Source of the DNA: Ruminococcus champanellensis 18P13 = JCM 17042
GTDB lineage: Bacteria > Bacillota > Clostridia > Oscillospirales > Ruminococcaceae
DNA length: 64,000 bases
Assembly: GCF_000210095.1 (NCBI RefSeq)
Contig: NC_021039.1
Location: 404,297 to 468,296, forward strand
Reading direction: 5' to 3'
Positions 35,589 to 44,375 of the stretch are shown one piece after another. How positions within the stretch are numbered: position 1 is the first letter of the stretch; each line of letters begins with the position of its first letter. Below the pieces are notes generated by a model. The model was not told the DNA's origin. It ran no database searches and saw only the letters and a list, made by a program, of their open reading frames with translations. The position numbers and the translations under genes are program-made.

Positions 35589-35617
35589 TGGACGGTTTCG
35601 CACATCCGTGCTATAAT
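35589..35617 (+). promoter_or_regulatory. promoter of the GH5 gene
   Basis: TGGACG (35589-35594) and TATAAT (35612-35617), 17-bp spacer; divergent from the EAL promoter. Confidence 0.75.
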
Positions 35618-35658
35618 GGGGCAATATCAGACCCCGCAGAGAGAATGGAGTGTTGTAT

Positions 35659-36717
35659 ATGAACAAACAGAATCCCCCCTGCACCGGGGCACAGGCCGCC
35701 GCCCGGATGCACATCGGCTGGAATCTGGGGAACACCCTGGACAGCTTTGCTCCGGACAAGGGGCTGGCGGCGGAAACCGCCTGGTTCAATCCTCCCGTGA
35801 CCCGGCAGGTGCTGCAAGCCGTGGCGGATGCAGGCTTTGACGTGATCCGGATCCCGGTGACCTGGTCGGGGCATTTCGGCGCCGCCCCCGGATACAAGCT
35901 GGAGGAGGCATGGCTGGAGCGGGTGGAGCAGGTGCTCCGCTGGGCAATGGAGCTGGATGTGTATGTGATCCTTGACATGCATCACGATGGCTCCGCCATG
36001 CCCAGTCCCCATGCCTGGCTGGTGCCGGATGCCGCCCACATAGAGGGGGTACTGCCGGTGTTCACTGCCCTGTGGAAACAACTGGCGGAGCGGTTCGGCG
36101 CATACGGGGACAAGCTGATCTTTGAGGGCATGAACGAGCCCCATTGCGGCAGCGACTGGGTGGGGAATCCGGAGCGGTACCAGGCAGTAAACCGGCTGAA
36201 CGATGCCTTTGTCCGGACTGTCCGGGCATCCGGGGGGATCAACCAGACCCGGAAGCTTCTGCTGCCCACCTATGCCGCCTCTCCAAAGCAGGCAGCCATT
36301 GGCGCACTGGTGCTGCCGGAGGATCCCTACCTGCTGGCATCCGTTCACGCCTATATCCCCACGGAATTCTGTTTCCCTGCCCGGGAGGTGAACTGGGCTG
36401 CTCCCAGAATCCAGTGGGGCACGCCGGCGGATCACGCCCAGCTGACCGATCTGTTTGACCGGCTGGCAAAGCGGTTCCCGGAGCGAGGCATTCCCCTGCT
36501 GCTGGGGGAATTTGCGGCTGTCAGCAAGCCGGATGATGCCCAGCGGCTTGCCTGGGCGGAATACTACGTCCGGGAGGCTGCACGCCGTGGGATCCGGTGC
36601 CTGTGGTGGGATGATACCAGCGGCAGGGAGGAGTGCATGGGTCTGCTGGATCGGAACACCTGCCAGTGGCGGTATCCGGAGCTGGTACAGACTCTGATCC
36701 GGGCAGCGTATGCCTGA
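35659..36717 (+). CDS. intracellular glycoside hydrolase family 5
   Basis: This 352-residue TIM-barrel enzyme resembles GH5 endo-beta-glucanases. Visible markers are IGWNLGNTLDSF at the start, VIRIPVTWSGH, VILDMHHDG, the acid/base Glu160 in FEGMNEPH and the nucleophile Glu284 in LLLGEFAA, with WWDDTSGRE near the end. There is no signal peptide, dockerin or binding module, so it acts inside the cell, probably on imported oligosaccharides. The ATG at 35659 follows GGAG by eight bases. Confidence 0.92.
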   Translation: MNKQNPPCTGAQAAARMHIGWNLGNTLDSFAPDKGLAAETAWFNPPVTRQVLQAVADAGFDVIRIPVTWSGHFGAAPGYKLEEAWLERVEQVLRWAMELDVYVILDMHHDGSAMPSPHAWLVPDAAHIEGVLPVFTALWKQLAERFGAYGDKLIFEGMNEPHCGSDWVGNPERYQAVNRLNDAFVRTVRASGGINQTRKLLLPTYAASPKQAAIGALVLPEDPYLLASVHAYIPTEFCFPAREVNWAAPRIQWGTPADHAQLTDLFDRLAKRFPERGIPLLLGEFAAVSKPDDAQRLAWAEYYVREAARRGIRCLWWDDTSGREECMGLLDRNTCQWRYPELVQTLIRAAYA

Positions 36718-36856
36718 AAAAAGAAAGAGGACTATGCACGCAGAGCGCACATAGCCGGAAAACAAAGCAAATGATAAAATGGGGGGAATTGGGGATTTTT
36801 CAATCCATGACAAAGTATAATACATAAGTCTTAAAATAATCTTAAAAATCCAGGGC

Positions 36857-36924
36857 AAAAAAAATTGCCGTGGCATCCACGGCGAAATGATCTTTAGAGG
36901 GGGGTATGTTCATAGCATACCCCC
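36857..36924 (-). terminator. tandem hairpins ending the CPBP gene
   Basis: On the minus strand GGGGGTATG/CATACCCCC (36900-36908, 36916-36924) is followed by GCCGTGG/CCACGGC (36867-36873, 36877-36883) with a T run of eight. The second is a standard terminator. The rest of 36718-36960 is A/T-rich and holds nothing else I can name. Confidence 0.88.
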
Positions 36925-36960
36925 ATTTGCTTAAAATAATCTGAAGCCGGTTCGGCTGTA

Positions 36961-38085
36961 TCAATTTACGTTCATATACAGCAGGGCTGCGCCGATGTGG
37001 ATGGCGGCGGTGAGCACCAGGGGCCATGCTCCAATGGCGATCCTGCCGCAGCGCAGGCTCTGCCGGGGGGTATTGTCCGGCAGCCGCTCCTTGATAAGGG
37101 TGTACACGAACAGCACAGCGCCGCCCACCAGAATGATAATGGCGGTGAGCCCGGAGAATACGTTGGCAAGCTCCTGGTCAAATTCGTTCAGCAGGGAGGT
37201 GAGCATGCTGTAGGAATTGATGGTGAAATGCACCACGATACAGGGGATGATGGAATCGTGCTTGGTGGCAATGTATCCCAGAAGGATGCCCACCAGGAAG
37301 GTGAGGATGCCCTGGGCGATGTTTTCGTGGGCAAGGGAAAAGAACAGGGCGCTCATGAAGATGCCGAAGCGCTGGCTCACCCGGGACATGACCTTCAGGA
37401 AAAAGCCCCGGTACAGCAGCTCCTCGGTGATGGGCGCCACCAGGCAGGTGCTGAGGATCATGGCGGCAAGCTGCAATTTGCTGCCGGACAGGCTGAAATC
37501 CGGGGTGTAGGTGCCGTAGCCTCCCTTTACCAGCAGATCGTCCACAAAGGTGGCAAGCAGGGCGGATGCCAGTTGTAAAAACAGACCCAGCCCCATATAC
37601 CGGAGCATGGTGGGCACGGTGAGCTTTTTGGTCTGGAACAAAGAGCCCATGGGGATATTTGCCCACCGGCAGCCCAGCAGGAACAGCCCCGTATTGCCCA
37701 GCAGGAACACAAAGGCGTTCAGCGCCATGGACAGGGAGGAATTGCTGATGTAGCTGCTGACGATGGAGTCGTAATTGTCCGGCAGGGTGCCGTTCAGGTG
37801 CCGGTCCACCCCGGACAGCACCAGGGGGAAGATGGTGTACAGGATCGTGGCGATCACATTGGTGGCGACCAGGTGCAGCAGCAGGATGCCGCCTCCCAGG
37901 TTGTAGAACCGGCGGATGTTCGCACGCTCCAGCTTGGCAGGCAGCACCGGCAGTTCATATCCGGGGGCTGTGATGGGGGGGAGGATATCCGAATAGTCCA
38001 GATTATAATCACGGTTTTCCGTGGGATTGTCAAAGGGATTTCTGGGATCGAGCCCGGAAGGGGATGTGGTTTGTGGTTCCTGCAT
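36961..38085 (-). CDS. CPBP-family intramembrane metalloprotease
   Basis: This 374-residue membrane protein belongs to the CPBP (Abi/CAAX-processing) group. The motifs are EELLYRGFF (glutamates and arginine), FSLAH and HFTINSY (metal ligands), lying in the second half among about eight membrane segments. The first 50 residues are hydrophilic and proline-rich. Relatives process peptides or are immunity proteins; no bacteriocin gene is adjacent. The ATG follows AAGGAGGG. Confidence 0.9.
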   Translation of the reverse strand: MQEPQTTSPSGLDPRNPFDNPTENRDYNLDYSDILPPITAPGYELPVLPAKLERANIRRFYNLGGGILLLHLVATNVIATILYTIFPLVLSGVDRHLNGTLPDNYDSIVSSYISNSSLSMALNAFVFLLGNTGLFLLGCRWANIPMGSLFQTKKLTVPTMLRYMGLGLFLQLASALLATFVDDLLVKGGYGTYTPDFSLSGSKLQLAAMILSTCLVAPITEELLYRGFFLKVMSRVSQRFGIFMSALFFSLAHENIAQGILTFLVGILLGYIATKHDSIIPCIVVHFTINSYSMLTSLLNEFDQELANVFSGLTAIIILVGGAVLFVYTLIKERLPDNTPRQSLRCGRIAIGAWPLVLTAAIHIGAALLYMNVN

Positions 38086-38117
38086 AATGCCCTCCTTGCA
38101 TAGCTTGTGATACTTCT

Positions 38118-38146
38118 AGTATATACTTTTTTATCCCGTTCGTCAA
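38118..38146 (-). promoter_or_regulatory. sigmaA promoter of the CPBP gene
   Basis: TTGACG (38141-38146) and TATACT (38118-38123), 17-bp spacer, minus strand. Confidence 0.85.
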
Positions 38147-38159
38147 GGCGGCAGATACA

Positions 38160-38188
38160 CAAAAAGCCGGACAGCATGCGCTGTCCGG
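38160..38188 (-). terminator. intrinsic terminator of sipL-spoIVA
   Basis: CCGGACAGC/GCTGTCCGG stem (38167-38188) followed on the minus strand by C and a T run. Confidence 0.92.
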
Positions 38189-38195
38189 TATTCGT

Positions 38196-39668
38196 TCAGA
38201 GAATAAAGCAGATCAGACCGTTGCAGCCCTCGTTGATGACCCGCTCCAGTGCCTCCTGCAGCTTCATCCGGGCCTCCACCGGCATTTTGTACAGCTTGTT
38301 TTGCAGCCCCTCGTTCATCAGATCGTGGAGGGACTTGCCGAAAATGTTGGATTCCCACAGCTTTGTAGGATTCTCCTCGAATTCCTGCAGCAGATAATCC
38401 ACCAGCTCCTTGCTCTGGGCCTCGGAGCCTACGATGGGGCTGATGGTGGTATTGATGTCCGCCCGCATCAGATGCAGGGAGGGGGCGGATGCCTTCAGGC
38501 GCACCCCGTATTTGCCCCCCTGCCGGATGATCTTGGGCTCCTCCAGGGACAGCTCCGTAATATCCGGCATCACAATGCCGTAGCCGGTGGCTTCCACCTC
38601 CGCCAGGGCGCTTTCCAGCCTGCCGTATGCCTTCTTCACCCGGCTCAACTCCAGCAGCACCGGCAGCAGGTCACTTTCCGAGCCGATGTCCAGTCCGGTT
38701 GTCTCCCCCAGAATCTGATAGAACAGTCCCGGCTCCAGGCGCACCCCCACGGTGACGGAGCCGCAGCCCAGGTCAATGTCCCGGACTTTTGCGTCGGTGA
38801 TCTGGGGACAGCTGATGCGCTCGCACAGCCCCCGTGCGTCCCGGACGGTGACCAGCTCCGATGCTGCCGTCCGGATGGCGCCGAATACGGACTCCCGGAG
38901 CCAGTGATCCGGTGCCAGCTCCGTGATCCAGCCGGGCATCTCCACCCGGATCTCCTTGACCGGGAAGGCGTAGAGGATCTGGGTGATGATGCTGCGGATA
39001 TCCGTTTCCGTCAGCTCCAGACAGCTGACCGGGATCACCGCCGCTCCGTATGCCTGCCGCATCTGCTCGCACAGCGCCAGGGCGTCCTCGCTTTCCGGAT
39101 CCGTACAGTTCAGCAGCACCACAAAGGGCTTCCCCAGCTCCTGCAGCTCCCGGATCACCCGCTGCTCACACTCGGCGTACTCGCTGCGGGGGATATCCGA
39201 AATGGAGCCGTCCGTGGTGACCACCAGTCCGATGGTGGAATGCTCCGAGATCACCTTCCGGGTGCCCACCTCCGCCGCCATGTTGAAGGGTACCTCCTCC
39301 TCGAACCAGGGGGTGGCGACCATGCGGGGGTTCTCGTTTTCGATGTATCCCAGGCTGCTGGGCACGATGTACCCCACGCAGTCAATGAGCCGTACCCGGA
39401 GCCGTGCACCCTCCTCCGGGGTGATCTCCACCGCATCCTCCGGGATGAACTTGGGCTCGGTGGTCATAATGGTTTTTCCGGCGGCGGACTGGGGCAGCTC
39501 ATCCATCGCCCGCTCCCGTTTATATTCCCCCTGGATGTTGGGGATCACCAGGGTCTCCATGAACCGCTTGATAAAGGTGGATTTGCCGGTGCGCACCGGC
39601 CCCACCACTCCGATGTAAATGTCGCCGTCCGTGCGGCCCGCAATGTCTGCGTAAATATCCTGTGCCAT
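38196..39668 (-). CDS. spoIVA: stage IV sporulation protein A
   Basis: This 490-residue ATPase polymerises on the forespore surface as the base of the spore coat. The P-loop GPVRTGKST lies at residues 23-31, and the N-terminal TRAFAC-like GTPase/ATPase domain is followed by the middle domain and the conserved end CNGLICFIL that contacts the forespore membrane via SpoVM in B. subtilis. Start follows GGAGGT. Gene lies 4 bp after sipL. It is a sporulation signature gene and shows the organism can, at least by gene content, form endospores. Confidence 0.97.
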   Translation of the reverse strand: MAQDIYADIAGRTDGDIYIGVVGPVRTGKSTFIKRFMETLVIPNIQGEYKRERAMDELPQSAAGKTIMTTEPKFIPEDAVEITPEEGARLRVRLIDCVGYIVPSSLGYIENENPRMVATPWFEEEVPFNMAAEVGTRKVISEHSTIGLVVTTDGSISDIPRSEYAECEQRVIRELQELGKPFVVLLNCTDPESEDALALCEQMRQAYGAAVIPVSCLELTETDIRSIITQILYAFPVKEIRVEMPGWITELAPDHWLRESVFGAIRTAASELVTVRDARGLCERISCPQITDAKVRDIDLGCGSVTVGVRLEPGLFYQILGETTGLDIGSESDLLPVLLELSRVKKAYGRLESALAEVEATGYGIVMPDITELSLEEPKIIRQGGKYGVRLKASAPSLHLMRADINTTISPIVGSEAQSKELVDYLLQEFEENPTKLWESNIFGKSLHDLMNEGLQNKLYKMPVEARMKLQEALERVINEGCNGLICFIL

Positions 39669-39672
39669 TCGG

Positions 39673-41214
39673 TTACCTCCTGTCCACCAAGGGAATGAGG
39701 AGCATGCCGTTTTCCGTCAGCCGCTCCTGGGTCAGATCGTTCTCCTCCACAATCGCCTGGATGGAGGTGCTGTACTTTTTGGCAATGTCCCACACTGTCT
39801 CTCCTGCGGTGCCGTAATACAGCAGCAGTGCGCAGTTGTCCTTCGGGGCGATCCGCTCCTCCTGGTCGATATGCACCTCCGTCAGCAGGGGCATGGAGCG
39901 CAGCACCTGGGTATCCGCCAGGATCCGCAGCTCCGGCTGCAACACCACTGTATCCGAGCCGGTGAGGGTGTAGGAGCAGGCAGGGATCTGTACCTGCACC
40001 TGGGCGGCGGTACAGTCCTCCGGAGCAGGCAGCATCCGGGTAAAGGGGAATTCCTGTTCCAGCATCACCGGGGCGGTGCTGTCGCTCTGGGCAAGCACGC
40101 TGCACGCCAGCATGCCGCTGACCTCGATGCTGCCGCTTTCCGGCAGGACTCTTGCGCCCATGTTCCGGGGGGTACACCATACGTCATATACCCGGCGGAT
40201 CTCCCCCTCCTTGCTGACCAGGGTGCATCGCTCCGCACCGCTGTCGGATACGGGTGCGCCGCAGCCGGAAAGCCGCACGGGAGCGGCGGTATAGCTGCAG
40301 GGATGCAGGGTGGAGAATACGTCCGTGACCAGCTCCGTGACTGCGGTTTTTACCGCCGTGCATACCAGACGGATCCGCAGCTCGCACTGGATGCTCCGTG
40401 CCTCCCCGTCATTTTTCGCCGCCGGGGTGATCTCACAGCCTGCAAGCTCCGGCCGGACAGTGCAGGAAAAGGCGTCGTCGATGCCCTCCAGATCCACGAT
40501 CTGGCTGTAGGGCAGGGTAAACTGCATGGATTCCATGCCCCCCTCGCAGCTGTACAGCAGCCGCACCACTGCGTCCCCCTTTGCCGCCAGCTTTCCGGCG
40601 ATGATCCGGGCGTCTCCTCCCAGCAGCTGCACATCCGTCCGGAGGATCTGCAATGCCGCCGGCTTTGCCTCCCCCAGCTCCGCCACCTCGCTGAGGGTGA
40701 AGGTGCGTACCCCGTGGAGCCGCCGGGCGGTGTAGGTTACAGGCTCCTTCCGGGTCTGGGCGTGGAGTCCGAAGATGTCCCCGATCACCTCCTGCTGACT
40801 GCCGCAGGTGGCACGGATCCGGACGGACACCACTCCCCGCAGGTCGATGCGCCGCTGGTTCACTGCCCGGCAGTTCACATAGTCCGGCTTGGGGATCAGC
40901 TCTGCGGCGATGCCCTCGCACTGTCTGCCCAGCTCCACCGTCCGGGTGTAGCACAGCTTCTGCCGCACACAGTGTACCGCCGGGCTGTCCTGGGCGCAGT
41001 ACAGCACACAGATCTCCACGCACAGCTCGTAGGTCAGCACGCCGTCGCTGATGGCGTAGCTTTCGATCCGGGGCTCCATCCGTGCCTGGATGATCCGGAA
41101 GATCTCCGGGAAGTAATCCGGCAGAATATAATCAAGCTCCGTGCTCTGCTCCTGCACGCCGCTGTACAGCTCCTCACACACCGTAATGACTTCCCTGTTC
41201 ACCTTCAATTCCAT
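39673..41214 (-). CDS. sipL: SpoIVA-interacting coat protein (DUF3794-LysM, SipL type)
   Basis: The 513-residue protein has DUF3794/SPOCS segments in its first 420 residues (opening with ITVCEELYSGVQEQ.TELDY.LPDYFPEI) and a C-terminal LysM domain (about 455-510, ETVWDIAKKYSTSIQAIVEEND). This is the layout of Clostridioides difficile SipL, which binds SpoIVA through its LysM domain and is needed to localise the coat. The adjacent spoIVA gene supports that. ATG follows AAGGAGGT. No sigmaA promoter is seen upstream; a weak sigmaE-like pair (CATAAG at 41273-41278, ATATA near 41251) is possible. Confidence 0.9.
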   Translation of the reverse strand: MELKVNREVITVCEELYSGVQEQSTELDYILPDYFPEIFRIIQARMEPRIESYAISDGVLTYELCVEICVLYCAQDSPAVHCVRQKLCYTRTVELGRQCEGIAAELIPKPDYVNCRAVNQRRIDLRGVVSVRIRATCGSQQEVIGDIFGLHAQTRKEPVTYTARRLHGVRTFTLSEVAELGEAKPAALQILRTDVQLLGGDARIIAGKLAAKGDAVVRLLYSCEGGMESMQFTLPYSQIVDLEGIDDAFSCTVRPELAGCEITPAAKNDGEARSIQCELRIRLVCTAVKTAVTELVTDVFSTLHPCSYTAAPVRLSGCGAPVSDSGAERCTLVSKEGEIRRVYDVWCTPRNMGARVLPESGSIEVSGMLACSVLAQSDSTAPVMLEQEFPFTRMLPAPEDCTAAQVQVQIPACSYTLTGSDTVVLQPELRILADTQVLRSMPLLTEVHIDQEERIAPKDNCALLLYYGTAGETVWDIAKKYSTSIQAIVEENDLTQERLTENGMLLIPLVDRR

Positions 41215-41343
41215 CTGGGTACCTCCTTCTGCTTTTTCGCTTACGGAGCATATATATTCGGACGTGTTGGGGCTTATGTCATCCGGCGGGAATTTTTCCG
41301 CAGTAAATGTGACATTCGGTCATAGATTTCCCCCTCCCATCCG

Positions 41344-41372
41344 TTGACACCTGCCGGGAATTATGCTACAAT
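41344..41372 (+). promoter_or_regulatory. sigmaA promoter of the GH31 gene
   Basis: TTGACA (41344-41349) and TACAAT (41367-41372), 17-bp spacer. Confidence 0.85.
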
Positions 41373-41378
41373 GGTAAG

Positions 41379-41564
41379 CGATACGGCAGGGCTTTTCCGG
41401 CTGCCGGACAGAAAAAACAGGGCGGCACTGTGCAGAGCTGTGCGGTGCTGTCATCAGAACCCTGCCTGCCCCGCCGTGCAGCCAGTGTGTTCACACCGGT
41501 CTCCCAAGCGCAGCGGATCCCGGTGCATCCTCTCAGTCTGACGGCGGAGAAACGGAGTATTTCT
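41379..41564 (+). other. long GC-rich leader of the GH31 gene
   Basis: About 185 nt separate the promoter from the start codon. The region contains a hairpin GCACTGTGC/GTGCGGTGC (within 41421-41452) that resembles, in reverse orientation, the left arm of the repeat family, then GC-rich sequence without a clear terminator. No known riboswitch was recognised. Together with the promoter this accounts for the 350-bp gap after sipL. Confidence 0.45.
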
Positions 41565-43901
41565 ATGAAATTTTCTGACGGATTCTGGCTCAACCAGAGA
41601 GGCTACGAGGTGGATTACGCCGTACAGGCTTACGAGGTAACCACTACAGACCATTCCATTACGTTGCTGGTGACTCCCCAGACCATTTATAACCGTGCCA
41701 TGACCCTGGGGGGCGTGACCCTGGAGATCACCTATTCCTCCACCCAGGAAAACGTGATCCGGGTATCCATCCAGCACTTCAAAGGGGCGCTGCACAATGA
41801 GCCCAAGTTTGAACTGCATGCGGATCAGGGCTACACCCCGAAGATCACCAACGAACAGGACTATGCGGAGCTGATCTCCGGGGATACGGTTCTGCGGATC
41901 AGCAAGGGACAGAGCTGGGACGTTTCCTATACCTACAAGGGCAAGCGGCTCACCGGCGGCGCATGGCGCTCCACCTCCTACATCCAGGAAAACCGGTTCC
42001 GGGCGGAGAACCGATGCCACGCCAAGTGCGACGATACCTTCTGGAGCGATCCGGCGGATCCCCGCAGCACCTACATCCGGGAGCAGTTGACCCTCAGCGT
42101 GGGAGAATGCATCTACGGCTTTGGTGAAAAGTTCACCACCTTTGTGAAGAACGGGCAGACCGTGGATATCTGGAATGCGGACGGAGGCACCTGCAGTGAG
42201 CAGAGCTATAAATCCATCCCCTTCTACATTTCCTCCCGGGGCTACGGCGTATTCGTCAACAGCCCGGATCGGATCAGCTACGAGGTTGCGTCCGACACGG
42301 TGTCCAAGGTGTCCATCACCAAGCCCGGGGAATTTTTAGAGTATTTCCTCATCGGCGGTGAGAATCTGCAGCAGGTGCTGTCCAACTACACCACCCTCAC
42401 CGGCAAGCCCGCCCTGCCGCCGGCAAACACCTTCGGGCTGTGGCTGTCCACCTCCTTTACCACTACCTATGACGAGGAAACCGTCACCTCCTTTATTGAC
42501 GGCATGGCGCAGCGGGATATCCCCCTGCAAATGTTCCACTTTGACTGCTTCTGGATGAAGGAATACGAGTGGACAAGCTTCCGGTGGGATACCACCCAGT
42601 TCCCGGATCCGCCGGCAATGCTCAAGCGGCTCAAGGATCGGGGTCTGGGCATCTGCGTGTGGATCAACCCCTACATTGCACAGCGCTCCTGCCTGTTTGA
42701 CGAGGGCGTGGAGAAGGGCTACTTCATCAAGAACCCGGATGGAAGCGTGTTCCAGACGGATATGTGGCAGCCGGGCATGGCAATCGTGGACTTTACCAAC
42801 CCTGCCGCATGCGACTGGTTCGCTGCCGGCATCCGGAGCCTGTGTGAAATGGGCGTGACCGCCATCAAGACCGACTTCGGCGAGCGGATCCCCACCAACG
42901 TGGTGTATTACGACGGCTCCGCCCCCATCCCCATGCACAACTACTACACCTATCTGTACAACAAGACCGTGTTCAACGTGCTGAAGGATTACTACGGGGA
43001 AAACAAGGCATGCCTGTTTGCAAGAAGCGCCACCGCCGGGGGACAGCAGTTCCCGGTACACTGGGGCGGCGACTGCTCCGCAGAGTATTCCTCCATGGCG
43101 GAGACCATCCGGGGCGGTCTGTCCCTGTGCGCCTCCGGCTTCGGCTTCTTCAGTCATGACATCGGCGGCTTTGAGGCAACTGCCTCTCCGGATGTGTACA
43201 AGCGCTGGTGCGCCTTTGGACTCATGTCCACCCACAGCCGGCTTCACGGCTCCACCTCCTATCGGGTGCCCTGGCTCTTTGACGAGGAATCCGTGGATGT
43301 GCTCCGGTTCTTTACCAAGCTGAAGGGTCGGCTCATGCCCTATCTGTATGCACAGGCGGTCAAGACCGCTGCGGTGGGTGTGCCCATGATGCGTGCCATG
43401 GTCATCGACTATGCAGAGGATCCTGCCTGCCTGTATCTGGATCGCCAGTACATGCTGGGCGACAACCTGCTGTGTGCACCGGTGCTCAACGAGGAAGGCA
43501 CGGCAGAATTCTACCTGCCGGAGGGCGTCTGGACGGATATCATCACCGGAGAGGAGATCCAGGGCGGCAGATACGTCCGCCGTACATGCTCTTATCTGGA
43601 GATGCCGGTGCTGGCAAGACCCAACTCCATCATCACCTACGGCGCATTCCAGTCTGATTTTGAATACGACTACCTGACCGATGCTACTGTCACCATTTAC
43701 CAACTTTCCGACGGGGCATCCGCACAGACCTCCGTTTACGACAAGGAGGCAAACAAGCTGATGGATCTGACCGCAGAGCGTGCGGGCAGCACCATCACTG
43801 TCACATATACCAAGACAACCCAGACATTCAAAATTGCTGTTGCCGGCACGGACAAGTGCGTGACCGCTGACGGCTCCGGCAGTGTGACGATCACCCTCTG
43901 A
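41565..43901 (+). CDS. yicI: alpha-xylosidase, glycoside hydrolase family 31
   Basis: The 778-residue enzyme matches E. coli YicI in length and motifs. The nucleophile Asp437 lies in AIKTDFGERIPT, identical in key positions to YicI, and the acid/base Asp503 lies in HWGGDCSAEY, 66 residues on as in YicI. The protein has the N-terminal beta-sandwich, the barrel (about 290-640) and C-terminal beta domains. Without a signal peptide it should remove alpha-xylose from imported xyloglucan-type oligosaccharides (isoprimeverose) inside the cell. The ATG at 41565 is chosen for its YicI-like MKFSDGFW start; the frame is open for another 45 codons upstream without a site. Confidence 0.94.
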   Translation: MKFSDGFWLNQRGYEVDYAVQAYEVTTTDHSITLLVTPQTIYNRAMTLGGVTLEITYSSTQENVIRVSIQHFKGALHNEPKFELHADQGYTPKITNEQDYAELISGDTVLRISKGQSWDVSYTYKGKRLTGGAWRSTSYIQENRFRAENRCHAKCDDTFWSDPADPRSTYIREQLTLSVGECIYGFGEKFTTFVKNGQTVDIWNADGGTCSEQSYKSIPFYISSRGYGVFVNSPDRISYEVASDTVSKVSITKPGEFLEYFLIGGENLQQVLSNYTTLTGKPALPPANTFGLWLSTSFTTTYDEETVTSFIDGMAQRDIPLQMFHFDCFWMKEYEWTSFRWDTTQFPDPPAMLKRLKDRGLGICVWINPYIAQRSCLFDEGVEKGYFIKNPDGSVFQTDMWQPGMAIVDFTNPAACDWFAAGIRSLCEMGVTAIKTDFGERIPTNVVYYDGSAPIPMHNYYTYLYNKTVFNVLKDYYGENKACLFARSATAGGQQFPVHWGGDCSAEYSSMAETIRGGLSLCASGFGFFSHDIGGFEATASPDVYKRWCAFGLMSTHSRLHGSTSYRVPWLFDEESVDVLRFFTKLKGRLMPYLYAQAVKTAAVGVPMMRAMVIDYAEDPACLYLDRQYMLGDNLLCAPVLNEEGTAEFYLPEGVWTDIITGEEIQGGRYVRRTCSYLEMPVLARPNSIITYGAFQSDFEYDYLTDATVTIYQLSDGASAQTSVYDKEANKLMDLTAERAGSTITVTYTKTTQTFKIAVAGTDKCVTADGSGSVTITL

Positions 43902-43946
43902 TCCCTGCCCCAGCAGAATGTCCCACGCAGCAAAGGAGCTTTACTG

Positions 43947-44375
43947 ATGGCAAAAGAAGAGATCCAGTACGTCTGGAGCGACAAGAAGCGAACGCTGTTC
44001 GGTCTGCCCCTGTCCTTTACCCGCTACTTTCTGACGGAAACCAAGTTCATCACCCGGAAGGGCTTTTTAAGCCTGGAGGAGGATGAGCTGGAGCTGTACA
44101 AGGTGGTGGACAAGAAAATGCAGCTGCCCTTTGGTCAGCGGCTGTTTGGCTGCGGCACCATCGTGCTGTATGTGAAGGATACGGACACGCCGGTGAAGGA
44201 GGTTCTGTCCGTCAAAGCCCCCCGCCGGGTGGCGCAGCTGATCGATAAATATGTGGATCAGCAGCGTGACCGGTTCCACATCCGGGGACGGGATATGATG
44301 GGCGCAACCCATCGGGATTACCTGGATGAATCTGATGATATGGAAGATGAAGTGGAGTATGACGATGCAGAATAA
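43947..44375 (+). CDS. bacterial PH-like domain protein
   Basis: This 142-residue soluble protein has a compact beta-rich core (about 8-105: YVWSDKKRTLFGLPLSFTRYFLTETKFITRKG and LFGCGTIVLYVKD) as in bacterial PH-domain (YdbS/YvbH-like) proteins, then a charged, highly acidic tail. No enzymatic motif. The start follows AAAGGAG. Its last 11 bases overlap the next gene, pointing to coupled expression. Confidence 0.65.
   Translation: MAKEEIQYVWSDKKRTLFGLPLSFTRYFLTETKFITRKGFLSLEEDELELYKVVDKKMQLPFGQRLFGCGTIVLYVKDTDTPVKEVLSVKAPRRVAQLIDKYVDQQRDRFHIRGRDMMGATHRDYLDESDDMEDEVEYDDAE

Noticed and set aside
41379-41564. Known metabolite riboswitch in the GH31 leader
   Set aside because: The leader is long and GC-rich with hairpins, but no TPP, glycine, SAM, lysine or T-box consensus could be matched.
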